Shown: positions 18,301-26,225 of the stretch, one piece after another | Layout of the letters: each line of letters starts with the position of its first letter | Numbering within the stretch: position 1 is the stretch's first letter | Source of the DNA: CAILZL01 sp050248275 | GTDB lineage: Bacteria > Pseudomonadota > Gammaproteobacteria > Steroidobacterales > Steroidobacteraceae | Reading direction: 5' to 3' | DNA length: 64,000 bases | NCBI GenBank assembly: GCA_050248275.1 | Contig: JBFWSR010000006.1 | Span: 1 to 64,000 of the forward strand | Notes under the pieces: model-generated | Database searches by the model: none | Told to the model about the DNA's origin: nothing | What the model saw: the letters and a program-made list of their open reading frames with translations, nothing else | Program-made: the position numbers and the translations under genes

Positions 18301-18496
18301 GCAGCTGGAGCGTGCGCATCCGGAAGATGTTTCCAGAGCAACCATGGTTCCTCTGACGGAAGTGCAGAATTCGCTGCGTTTTGGGTTGCAATGCGGTTAT
18401 CTGCATTGCGTGGATGGCTTGTACGCAGTCACCTGGAACTGGTACCGGCCAATCACCCGCTTCCTGCAGCGCCGCCACTTGCTGTCGAGCGAGTAG
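15335..18496 (+). CDS. Large membrane protein: exported coiled coil plus C-terminal P-loop ATPase
   Basis: The 1053-residue protein begins with a signal-like segment (about 13-33). An exported region follows with a long coiled coil at about 176-268. About five or six membrane helices come next (around 435-455, 498-515, 524-544, 572-589, 597-618, perhaps 648-668). The cytoplasmic part has Walker A GERGSGRST at 750-758, Walker B LGIIIDNAHR near 813-822 and a winged-helix-like end. The front half resembles the periplasmic plus membrane layout of large MscK/KefA channels, but no MscS pore domain is seen. I do not recognise a named family. It sits between the GNAT-nitrilase gene and an MscS gene, so ATP-dependent sensing or gating is plausible (inference). 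Confidence 0.8.
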   Translation: MTPALPNLSRVLFGARLVGLWLCLLLTATGVLANNGSAVEAHSQAGEEIVAVRNPVEAATPTASMLPPDYHAIAVHIRELIAGTLPVTVNVQQLFDVPLADNTAVELEAARLQMLLGAADARPAGKTSSTSSKKAAQTAESLEPETWNARIELDRARLEFYSLPAPERERLLAGHVEKQNADAHSRALKESNDAAQRAQAAETERQQALAEMQMARSEAERLLAEERARLLGLSSQFAAQQAELARKSSQLSVHAERTLALHRKVRQVVAGRTDMAATTADALYNELRAWLRASREELAAAINTPLPQVTAVRSAEEDPLAKLTVQVDRSDVDKLFNDTVAAAASVAKKTAQFQQQLAYQLYEEVQSLNDDRLALLPYLSPERRKAITGFDQSGLDQAWAELRQVTLVLSYHLHTVSDWVRTGVWRSWSDRTMGVATATALLLKILLLIGLFYWSRRTGVSLLVDWRERLREEARRARTLHASRLDGAIDLLLRVLKPLSWLLLVLLIFWLLPDSIARLLEVELAVTILMWCLGGWFAVVTIDNLAMNRAVRIGLHNQYSTNTIRLRSLRLLGITIVAIGLILSMSRRIVGAGTIYSWVLSTCWWIALPIGLLIVHWWRAAIFTRIGFVRRKTRFESWVLANQTGWRGLPAAVLGGAYLFTKGSMAVIKAWLGGFEITRRLLAYLFRQQLDRMSERRESLALTPLPADLFTSLSPGTGSVEIIHCEDDPQVSEIINHIDRTGGGVYAVVGERGSGRSTVLHRVSDTRDDVVMTDCSFGGLAALTAALAQAAHLPVSSDLQSIAASLDAQERDLGIIIDNAHRLIHPVMGGLAEFDQLMDCARRNSTHCAWIISMDRVVWRFYGRARSVNLLFDEIVMLDDWPEEDIALLLQNRSRQAGIRPVFERLVPDLPTDLDDIERNDALAQAEKSYYRLIWDYASGNPGIALHAWRTSLGIAADKRVFVTPFRVPEAATFDKLPDSAVFVLRAVLQLERAHPEDVSRATMVPLTEVQNSLRFGLQCGYLHCVDGLYAVTWNWYRPITRFLQRRHLLSSE

Positions 18497-18517
18497 TTGT
18501 GTTCCGGAGGACGAAGA

Positions 18518-19501
18518 ATGATTGATCAGATGATGGAATTCATGCTTGGCAACCCGGCCGCCAGGCGCATGACTTGCCTATACAAGGTCGTGGCATTCAT
18601 GTATCTACTGCCTGCGACCGCCAGCGCACAGGAAGTTTCCGATGTCAACAAGTTGGCGCAGTTCATTCGCTGGAGCGGCGTTACGCTGTCCATATTAGTG
18701 ATAATCGGCGCCCTGGTGCTGCTGCGCCTGATTGCCAATCTGAGCAATCGCCTGAGCGCACGCTTCGCACATCGCCGGCCAACGATTCAAAAAGCCGAAT
18801 CCATTACCCGTTTCGGCGTCTACACGTTGACAGTGGTACTGTGCGTGGCGTTAAGCATACGGCTCGATGCAACCGCGCTTGCCGTCATTGGCGGCGCACT
18901 GGCCTTCGCCATGGGCTTTGCACTGCGCGACCTGGTGGCTGCCTTTATCGCCGGCATCACCATCATGTTCGATCGACCGTTTCAGGTCGGCGACCGGGTC
19001 ACTTATGCGGGGGAATATGGCGATATCGTCAAAATCGGCTTGCGCAGCGTGCGCATGAATACCCTGGATCACAATGTAGTGACCATTCCCAACAACAAGA
19101 TTCTTACCGACGTTACTTCCAGCGGAAACTATGGCGCTCTGGAAATGCAGGTGCCGATGGATTTTTACATCGGCGTCGATCAGGACGCTGCGCTTGCGGT
19201 GGACTTGATTCGCGAAGCCTGTCTGACCAGTCCCTATATGCACCTGGATCAACCCGTTCCGGTACTGGCCAAACAGGTCATCATGCAGGATTATGTGGCT
19301 GTACAACTCAAGGCACGGCCATACGTGTTTGATTGTCGTTATGAAAAGCCTTTTGAAACCGACGTGCATTTCCGGGTGCTTCGGGCATTCCGGGAACATG
19401 GCATCAAGCCGCCCGCCATCCTGCATAGAAATGTAAGCGGCGAAATACAGTTGACTGCGCCGTCATCCAGCGCCACGCAGCATGCGACAAGTCATACCTA
19501 G
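18518..19501 (+). CDS. MscS-family mechanosensitive channel with exported N-terminus
   Basis: The protein has 327 residues from the ATG preceded by GGAGG at 18506-18510; an in-frame TTG at 18497 is less likely. Residues 20-41 look like a signal peptide ending ATASA-Q. Membrane helices lie at about 52-72 and 90-115, followed by the pore helix AVIGGALAFAMGFALRDLVAAF and the beta domain VGDRVTYAGEYGDIVKIGLR with IPNNKILTDV. It starts 21 bases after the membrane ATPase gene and is probably in its operon. Its TAG stop shares the palindrome CTAG with the stop of the convergent MscS gene. Confidence 0.9.
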   Translation: MIDQMMEFMLGNPAARRMTCLYKVVAFMYLLPATASAQEVSDVNKLAQFIRWSGVTLSILVIIGALVLLRLIANLSNRLSARFAHRRPTIQKAESITRFGVYTLTVVLCVALSIRLDATALAVIGGALAFAMGFALRDLVAAFIAGITIMFDRPFQVGDRVTYAGEYGDIVKIGLRSVRMNTLDHNVVTIPNNKILTDVTSSGNYGALEMQVPMDFYIGVDQDAALAVDLIREACLTSPYMHLDQPVPVLAKQVIMQDYVAVQLKARPYVFDCRYEKPFETDVHFRVLRAFREHGIKPPAILHRNVSGEIQLTAPSSSATQHATSHT

Positions 19502-20430
19502 GGTATGTAACGGCTGCGTATCGTCCCGGTTCCCTGCGGCATCGACACGTCGAAAGCCGGCATGTTGACGATTTCCATGGTTGCGGAGGCCAGGCGGATA
19601 TTGCCACCTGATTGATCGACCTCTTCCAGAATACGTGTAAACAACTGATCCTTGACCATACGGCGGGCACGATAGTGAACGATGTAACGCGCGGTAAATT
19701 CCAGCCAGTTGTCGTTTGCCGCCAGCGTAACCATGGGTTCGACACGCGCTTCTTCCAGTGCATATTTACGCACTGCCACATGCCATGCCTCCAATGATTG
19801 GCGCGCGTAATCGCCACAGATTTCATTCGTGACTTTTTCCAGCATGCGGCGGGCTGCTTTCCAGTCCGACCCATAACGCACCGGCAGCTTGATTTCGTCC
19901 CACAGAAAGGGAAAGTCGGCCGAATAATTGAATACTGGTTCCTTGAAGATGAAGCTGTTGGCGATGCGGACAATACGGCCATTATATAAATCGGAATCCA
20001 CCCATTGCCCGACTTCCATCAGGGTGGTTCGCAGCATGCCTACATCAATCACATCGCCCTTGATACCACCCAGTTGCACCCGGTCACCCGGCTCATAGAA
20101 GCGGCCAAAAGAAATGGCCACCCAACCGGCGGCGCTGGCGATCACTTCCTGTAATGCAAAGGCAATCCCGGCGCCGGCCACCCCAAAGGCGACTGTCAGT
20201 CCGCCCAGCCGGTCGCTGAATACCACGGCAACAGCCAGCACTGACAGCAGATAGCCAACCAGTGCGACGGACTTGCGCGCTCGATAACGGGTGGTGGCGT
20301 CGCTCACGCGTTGTGCGACTGCGCGCTGCACCAGCCGGCTCACGATGAATACAGCCAGTACTACTGTCCCTGCCGCCACCCACTTGCCGACGATGGGATC
20401 AAACAACCACGCGCGAAGTTGATCGTTCAT
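19498..20430 (-). CDS. MscS-family mechanosensitive channel
   Basis: The 310-residue protein has helices at about 18-38, 57-75 and 80-105, with pore-type sequence VAFGVAGAGIAFALQEVIASAAG, then the beta domain (YEPGDRVQLGGIKGDVIDVGMLRTTL). The C-terminal part is longer and more divergent than in E. coli MscS. It is the last gene of a minus-strand operon: its ATG overlaps the stop of the potassium channel gene (ATGA). Close coupling to a K+ channel and an anion transporter suggests joint control of ion loss and uptake (inference). Confidence 0.88.
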   Translation of the reverse strand: MNDQLRAWLFDPIVGKWVAAGTVVLAVFIVSRLVQRAVAQRVSDATTRYRARKSVALVGYLLSVLAVAVVFSDRLGGLTVAFGVAGAGIAFALQEVIASAAGWVAISFGRFYEPGDRVQLGGIKGDVIDVGMLRTTLMEVGQWVDSDLYNGRIVRIANSFIFKEPVFNYSADFPFLWDEIKLPVRYGSDWKAARRMLEKVTNEICGDYARQSLEAWHVAVRKYALEEARVEPMVTLAANDNWLEFTARYIVHYRARRMVKDQLFTRILEEVDQSGGNIRLASATMEIVNMPAFDVSMPQGTGTIRSRYIP

Positions 20431-21545
20431 GATGCACCCGGTACTGATGATTCGCGAGCATCCATGGCAATAAGCTGATCGTGGGCATCAATCCGCAGAT
20501 CCGGATCCTGCCAGAACATGATTCTTTTGTCGTTCCTGACAATACCCATCACCAGGGTGTAACGCAGTTCGCGCACCAAGCGGCCGATTTCTGCAGGATG
20601 CGGCATACGCTCGGTCAGACTTAATTCCCCGCCGGGAGAAAGTACATCATGCAACAAATCGACGATATGCCGCTGGGTAATGGCATCGGCAAGCAGATAC
20701 CCGCTGAAAGTCCATGGCATCACAATGACATCGGCTCCGGCATTGCGCAACAGTTTGATGTTTTCATTTTCATGCGCACTGACAACGATTCTTGCCGCAG
20801 TGCCCAATGATCGTGCCGTCAGTACAACCATCAATGCGGTATCGTCCCGACCCACCGTCACGATCAGGCCTTGCGCACGATCCAGCACGGCGACACGCAG
20901 CAGTTCCTCACGTGTTGCTTCACCGTGAAGCGCCACAAACCCGCGATCAATAGCTTCTCTAACCGCCCGTTCGTCATGATCAATCACAATGATATTGTCA
21001 GGTCTGACGCCCTTGCCCATCATTTCTGCAGCCGCGCTCTTGCCGTTGTTGCCAAAACCGCAAACCACCACATGATCCGCCAGACGTTGCTGCAATCGTG
21101 ACATGCGCCAATCCTCGATGACCCTCTGAACAACCAGCTGGTATGCAGTGCCGATAAAAATGAACCAGACAAAAATCCGTATTGGGGTGACCAGAAACGC
21201 ATCGATCATGCGGGCGCTTACCGACACGGGAACAATGTCTCCATAGCCTACCGTGGTAATCGTCACCATGGTGAAATAGACCACATCGGTCACGCTCACT
21301 GCGCCATCAATGCTGTCTCTGAGACCGTCCCGGTCCAGCAGGAATATTGCGAGCACAAGCACAAACAATGCGGCGACGATGGCCGCGCGTATCCCCAGCA
21401 CGGCTTCTGCGCTCACAGGTGACCCTGTAAATAAAATACGGCCTGCACCGTGGGCGCGTTTGCGCCGCAGCCGACGCAAGACATTCCGCAGGTCTATTGG
21501 ATTGTTTCTGGACAGAGGGGTCTTTGCCACTACGGATTCTTTCAA
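20427..21545 (-). CDS. Two-helix potassium channel with RCK (TrkA-N) domain
   Basis: The 372-residue protein has helices at about 50-70 and 105-130 flanking the K+ selectivity filter TTVGYGD, then an RCK domain with the nucleotide-binding motif VCGFGNNGKS. The layout is that of MthK/Kch-type ligand-gated K+ channels. A second RCK_C-like region fills the C-terminus. The start is TTG and overlaps the stop of the SLC13-type gene by four bases, so translation is coupled. The channel should carry K+ across the inner membrane under control of a bound nucleotide or ion. Confidence 0.9.
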   Translation of the reverse strand: MKESVVAKTPLSRNNPIDLRNVLRRLRRKRAHGAGRILFTGSPVSAEAVLGIRAAIVAALFVLVLAIFLLDRDGLRDSIDGAVSVTDVVYFTMVTITTVGYGDIVPVSVSARMIDAFLVTPIRIFVWFIFIGTAYQLVVQRVIEDWRMSRLQQRLADHVVVCGFGNNGKSAAAEMMGKGVRPDNIIVIDHDERAVREAIDRGFVALHGEATREELLRVAVLDRAQGLIVTVGRDDTALMVVLTARSLGTAARIVVSAHENENIKLLRNAGADVIVMPWTFSGYLLADAITQRHIVDLLHDVLSPGGELSLTERMPHPAEIGRLVRELRYTLVMGIVRNDKRIMFWQDPDLRIDAHDQLIAMDARESSVPGAS

Positions 21546-23356
21546 AAATACTTTGCCGACAGCGAATACGAGAGAATGCCGGCCAGCATGATCGCCAATG
21601 GCAGCCCTACTTTCACATAGTCGCCGAAGCGGTAGTTGGCCGTGGCCATGATGAGAATATTGGTCTGATAGCCCATTGGGGTCACAAATGACAGGTTGCA
21701 GCCGAACAGCACGGCCAGTACAAACGGCTCAGGCGCCAGATGGAGCTGTTGCGCCACCGAAATTGCCAGCGGCGTGCCCACCGCAGCGGCCGCATTGTTG
21801 GAAACGAAGTTGGTCAACAATGCCATCGCCACCATCATGATGCCAAGCAGCAGGCTGGGTGGCAGTGCATGGGCTGCGGCAGCCAGTGCCGAGCCCACCG
21901 TGTCGGCTACGCCGGTGGCGGTGATGGCTTTTCCCAGCGCCAGGCTGGCGGCAATCAGTAAAATGACATCGGTTTTCAGCGCCCGTCCAATGTTCGTGAC
22001 CAGAACGGTGCGTGTCAGCAACAACACAATTACGCCGATGAATGAACCGATATAAATGGGCACCAGGCCAGTACCGGCGGCCACTACCACCAGCAACATG
22101 GTCAACATGGCATGCGGTGCCTTGTGCGTATGCGGCAGATCGGCGCTGCCATTGAGCACCAGCAATGACGGCTCGGCCTTGAGTCTGGCGACCTGGGATA
22201 CCGGCCCCTGCACCAGCAGCACATCGCCGCTGATCAACGGTACATCGGTAAGCACCCTATCCAGAATTTCACCCGCCGGCGGACGATGCAACGCCACGAC
22301 CGCAACCCCGAAACGATCCAGAAAACGCGTATCGCGCAAAGTGCGCCCAGCCAGATCGGAATGGTCGGTAATGACCACCTCGGCCAATTGCTCCCGTTTT
22401 TCCTCGATCTCGGCAGTGTCCATCATGTTTGCCGTATGCAGCTTGACATTGAGCACCTGCTCGAATTCCTTGATGTTCTCGCGCGTGTCACGCACAAACA
22501 GGCGGTCTCCCGCCCGCAGCTTCAGAGTCGGTACGCGAATGACATAGTCGCCCGAACCACGCTGGACACGATCGACATGCATATGATGACCGGTACGCTC
22601 CAGCGTTTCCGCCAGGGTTCGTCCATCCGGATAACTGCCGGACTCGATATGCAGCACCGTCTGATAAACCCGTTGTTGCGTCGATTCCATCGGTGGCCGG
22701 CGATCGGCAAGCAGGCGCGGCGCCAGCAACCAGAGATAGAGAATGGCTGGCACGACAGCAGTCAGGGCAATGGCAGTGAAATCGAACATGCCGAAGGGAC
22801 GGATACCCAGATCCATGGCGATCGACACCACCAGCAGATTGGTCGAGGTGCCGATGGTCGTGGCCATACCGCCGGCTAATACGGCAAAATTCATCGGCAT
22901 CAGGGTTTTCGACGGCGCCGTGCCGGTACGCAACGCAACGCTCACCAGCACCGGAATCATCAGCACCACCACCGGGGTGTCATTGAGTACGCTGCTCAAC
23001 ACCATGCTGATGACCAATACCGCAAGCAGGGCAATGGGCGCATTCCAGCTCCATAATCTGCTGAGCAGGCGAGCGATGGGTTCCAGTCCGCCAGTGGCGA
23101 CCAGCGCATAGCCATGGATCATCAGGCAGCAAATGGCTATCAATGCCTCATGCCCGAAACCGAAAAAAAAGTCTGTGGCTGACACTACCCGTCCTGCCAC
23201 CGAGAATGGAAAAACGTAGAACAGCAGTACCAGCGACCCCAGAATGATCAGGCTAGCCAGTTCAACCGACAACAGATTGCGCGCCAGCATGAAGAAAACC
23301 ACGGTCGCCATGGCGACCACGGCGAGCCCATGTGGCGTAATCAGGTCCGGCATCAT
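21542..23356 (-). CDS. SLC13/ArsB-type permease with two TrkA-C domains
   Basis: The 604-residue inner-membrane protein has about 11 helices split by a cytoplasmic region (about 210-390) holding two TrkA-C (RCK_C) domains. This is the layout of bacterial SLC13/DASS-like anion permeases. Conserved transporter stretches include LNDTPVVVLMIPVLVSVA and NFVSNNAAAAVGTPLAISVA, each containing an SNT/NNA-type motif. Substrate may be sulfate or a dicarboxylate; sequence alone does not decide. Two ATGs at 23356 and 23353 are possible starts. It is the first gene of the operon with the K+ channel and an MscS. Confidence 0.85.
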   Translation of the reverse strand: MMPDLITPHGLAVVAMATVVFFMLARNLLSVELASLIILGSLVLLFYVFPFSVAGRVVSATDFFFGFGHEALIAICCLMIHGYALVATGGLEPIARLLSRLWSWNAPIALLAVLVISMVLSSVLNDTPVVVLMIPVLVSVALRTGTAPSKTLMPMNFAVLAGGMATTIGTSTNLLVVSIAMDLGIRPFGMFDFTAIALTAVVPAILYLWLLAPRLLADRRPPMESTQQRVYQTVLHIESGSYPDGRTLAETLERTGHHMHVDRVQRGSGDYVIRVPTLKLRAGDRLFVRDTRENIKEFEQVLNVKLHTANMMDTAEIEEKREQLAEVVITDHSDLAGRTLRDTRFLDRFGVAVVALHRPPAGEILDRVLTDVPLISGDVLLVQGPVSQVARLKAEPSLLVLNGSADLPHTHKAPHAMLTMLLVVVAAGTGLVPIYIGSFIGVIVLLLTRTVLVTNIGRALKTDVILLIAASLALGKAITATGVADTVGSALAAAAHALPPSLLLGIMMVAMALLTNFVSNNAAAAVGTPLAISVAQQLHLAPEPFVLAVLFGCNLSFVTPMGYQTNILIMATANYRFGDYVKVGLPLAIMLAGILSYSLSAKYF

Positions 23357-23512
23357 GCTGAGTTCCAGAATATTTTCGTTTGTAGAGATACGCTCTATAT
23401 TACCCTTTCCGGATTACACACGGTGAAACCGTGATTTTCAGACAATGTCTCCAGGATCGAACCAAGAACCTCCGGGCCCCGCTCCTTCCGCGTATCCAGT
23501 AAAGGACTCTGC

Positions 23513-24955
23513 ATGTCGACCCGAAGTGAACCCGTTTCCAGAAAAATAGATAACCTGCGCGAAGCGCTGCGTTCACGATTCAGCCTGAAGGATGATCGCG
23601 CCAACGATGCCGAAATTGACGCCGATCTGCGCTCAGGCATCAGCATGCGCGGCACCAACCTGTGGGTGCTGATGTTCGCCATCCTCATTGCGTCCATCGG
23701 ACTGAATGTCAATTCAACCGCAGTCATCATCGGCGCCATGCTGATTTCCCCGCTGATGGGACCTATCATGGGGGTCGGCTATGGCGCCGGCATTTACGAC
23801 TTCCAGCTTATCCGTCAATCGCTCAAGAACCTGGGCATTGCCGCGTCCCTTTCCTTGCTGACTTCCACAATTTATTTCGCCATCAGCCCATTGACCACCG
23901 CACAGTCGGAACTGCTGGCGCGCACCAATCCAACCATCTGGGATGTGATGGTGGCCTTCTTCGGCGGACTGTCCGGCATCGTGGCCGCAACCCGCAAGCA
24001 GAAAACCAATGTGATTCCCGGCGTGGCCATTGCAACGGCACTGATGCCACCCTTGTGTACGGCCGGCTACGGCCTGGCCACCCGCTCGTGGGGATACTTC
24101 CTGGGCGCGTTCTACCTGTTCACCATCAACTGCGTGTTCATTGCGGCCGCGTCGGCATTCGTGACACGCGCCTTTCATCTGCAGCGAAAAAAATTCGTTG
24201 ATACCCCCACTGAAAAACGCATGGCCTTCTACATGTGGCTGGCCATGATCGTCACCATCCTGCCCAGCCTGTATCTGGCATATCGGCTGGTGGGCGAGGA
24301 AGTTTTCAAGACCCGGGCAGAGCAATTCGTCCATGAACAACTTGAATTCCGCAAAACCCATGTCTCCGGCGTTGCCATTGACTCCAAGAAAAAACAGATC
24401 GAAGTGACATTGATCGGCGATGTGCTGCCGGAAAGCGCGCTGGCAGACATTTCAACCCGTCTGGCGCGCAACGGCCTGAGCGGCGCCCGGTTGGATGTGT
24501 ATCAGGCGGATGACAATCGTGTGGATGTGGCATCGCTGAAAACCAGCCTGCTGGGCGACTTGTACAAGGAAAGTCAGGTGCTTCTGGCAGAGAAAGACCG
24601 GGAATTGCAGGCGCTGCGCGTGCAACTCGACGGCATGAATGCCGACCGCAAGCGCCTTGAGCCCATACCGGCGGAACTGCACGCCTTGTTCCCGCAAGTC
24701 GTTTCGATCCATCTTGCAGAAGGATCGGCATGGTATGCGGACCAACCAGTGAATCTTGTGGCGCTGGGCACATCCGTGCCGGATATTGTGGTCGTGCTGG
24801 GGGTCAGCAGCGCGCTGTCAAAGACGGATCAGGATCGCATTGACCGCTGGTTGAAAGCCAGAGTGCAGAATGCCCGGCTCAGACTGGTGATCGAACGTCA
24901 CAAACCTCAGCAACTGGCCAGCAATGTCAGCCAGGGTGGCCAACGCTCCCCTTGA
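23513..24955 (+). CDS. DUF389 (TIGR00341-type) membrane protein
   Basis: The 480-residue protein has a membrane core at about 45-245 with the family signature IGLNVNSTAVIIGAMLISPL and MGPIMGVGYG, then a soluble C-terminal half with a coiled coil at about 350-385 (LLAEKDRELQALRVQLDGM). DUF389 proteins are widespread but have no firm function; a transport role is likely. It is divergent from the SLC13 operon. Its last 29 bases overlap the end of the convergent glycosyltransferase gene. A small hairpin (23419-23433) lies in its leader. Confidence 0.88.
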   Translation: MSTRSEPVSRKIDNLREALRSRFSLKDDRANDAEIDADLRSGISMRGTNLWVLMFAILIASIGLNVNSTAVIIGAMLISPLMGPIMGVGYGAGIYDFQLIRQSLKNLGIAASLSLLTSTIYFAISPLTTAQSELLARTNPTIWDVMVAFFGGLSGIVAATRKQKTNVIPGVAIATALMPPLCTAGYGLATRSWGYFLGAFYLFTINCVFIAAASAFVTRAFHLQRKKFVDTPTEKRMAFYMWLAMIVTILPSLYLAYRLVGEEVFKTRAEQFVHEQLEFRKTHVSGVAIDSKKKQIEVTLIGDVLPESALADISTRLARNGLSGARLDVYQADDNRVDVASLKTSLLGDLYKESQVLLAEKDRELQALRVQLDGMNADRKRLEPIPAELHALFPQVVSIHLAEGSAWYADQPVNLVALGTSVPDIVVVLGVSSALSKTDQDRIDRWLKARVQNARLRLVIERHKPQQLASNVSQGGQRSP

Positions 24956-26183
24956 GCCGGAAGTTCGGTTCGAACGAGGCAATCAGATCCAGCCACTCTT
25001 CCATGAGACGGGTCATCAGGAATTTTTCGCGAACCGTCTGTTTGGCTCTGGCGCCGATATCGAGCCGTAACTGTGGATCCTTGAGCAGTTGCACTATGCG
25101 CGCTGCGGCAGTTTCGATGCTGTCAACCAGGAAGCCATTGACGCCATCTTCTATTTGGTGGCGTATGCCGCCGACATTGCCTGCCACCACGGGCGTTCCC
25201 TTCCACATGGCCTCGGTCACCGTCAGGCCGAAGCCCTCGCGCAGTGACTTTTGCAGCACTACTGCGGCGCGGCGCTGCAAGGCATTCACCAATGCAGTGT
25301 CCTGCACCGACAATACAATGATTCTTTCTTCACAGCTCCGGCAGATCGACTCGAACACCCCCTGACCCTCCGGATCATCGGTGGCCACGTTACCGATCAA
25401 TACCAGAGTCGCTTCGACATCCTTGCGGGCGATCTTGAATGCCTCGATGACTCCCTGCGGGTCTTTCCAGCGATCAAATCTTGATACCTGCACCACCAAT
25501 GGCAAATCGGTGGGAATCTTGTAATGCGCCAGACGTTCATCCATTTCCGCCTCGCTCAGCTCCACATTGGTTGACGAAAACGGATTGATGGCCGGCATGA
25601 TGAACCGTTGCGGCACTGTCAGTTTTTGCGCATATTCCGGCAACGACAGCACCACCGCGTCGTAATGCTCGATAAATTCCGAAAGATAGGACCATAACTC
25701 CTGGTGCGGATGCGACAAGTCTATGTGACAGCGCCATATCCATGGGCATTTCCTGCGGAAATGTCCGATCAGGGGCAATGGTTGCGGGTCATGCACGATC
25801 ACCACGTCGTGATCCAGATGCATGCGGATGGCATTTTCGAAAACCACTTCCTCGTAAATGCTCTGTTTCATCTCGCTGAAATGAATATCCGCCCCCTGCA
25901 GCGCATTGTGCATTTTTTTGGTGACGCTGAAAAAATCACGACGTCCCTGAATGACGCGCCAGCCGGTGCGGATGCCTGCGGCATTCATCAGCAAGGTCAT
26001 GGATGAGAGAATCTCGGCAACGCCACCGCCGTAATACGTGGAGTTGATATTGACGATGTGCATGTCCCGAAAGGCATGCGCTTTTTCGAGGATGCGCTGT
26101 ATGGCGTCGGCGCCAATCAGCGCTTCATAATCGGCAACAGTATGCAACTGATAGCCATCAGGACGTGCGGCCATAATGTCCAT
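24927..26183 (-). CDS. GT4 glycosyltransferase, TreT-like trehalose synthase
   Basis: The 418-residue GT-B enzyme resembles TreT (trehalose glycosyltransferring synthase) in its N-terminal NINSTYYGGGVAEILSS and the C-terminal EGFGLTVTEAMWKGTPVVA, which carries the E-x7-E motif. TreT makes trehalose from NDP-glucose and glucose in one reversible step. Trehalose phosphorylase and sucrose-phosphate synthase-like enzymes share this fold, so the product is inferred. With otsBA at 9.6-11.8 kb this would be a second trehalose route. It lies 42 bases after an MscS gene on the same strand. Confidence 0.8.
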   Translation of the reverse strand: MDIMAARPDGYQLHTVADYEALIGADAIQRILEKAHAFRDMHIVNINSTYYGGGVAEILSSMTLLMNAAGIRTGWRVIQGRRDFFSVTKKMHNALQGADIHFSEMKQSIYEEVVFENAIRMHLDHDVVIVHDPQPLPLIGHFRRKCPWIWRCHIDLSHPHQELWSYLSEFIEHYDAVVLSLPEYAQKLTVPQRFIMPAINPFSSTNVELSEAEMDERLAHYKIPTDLPLVVQVSRFDRWKDPQGVIEAFKIARKDVEATLVLIGNVATDDPEGQGVFESICRSCEERIIVLSVQDTALVNALQRRAAVVLQKSLREGFGLTVTEAMWKGTPVVAGNVGGIRHQIEDGVNGFLVDSIETAAARIVQLLKDPQLRLDIGARAKQTVREKFLMTRLMEEWLDLIASFEPNFRLKGSVGHPG

Positions 26184-26225
26184 GTACTGCCACCTGTAGA
26201 AAAACCAATGTGAGAATCGTTGCCA

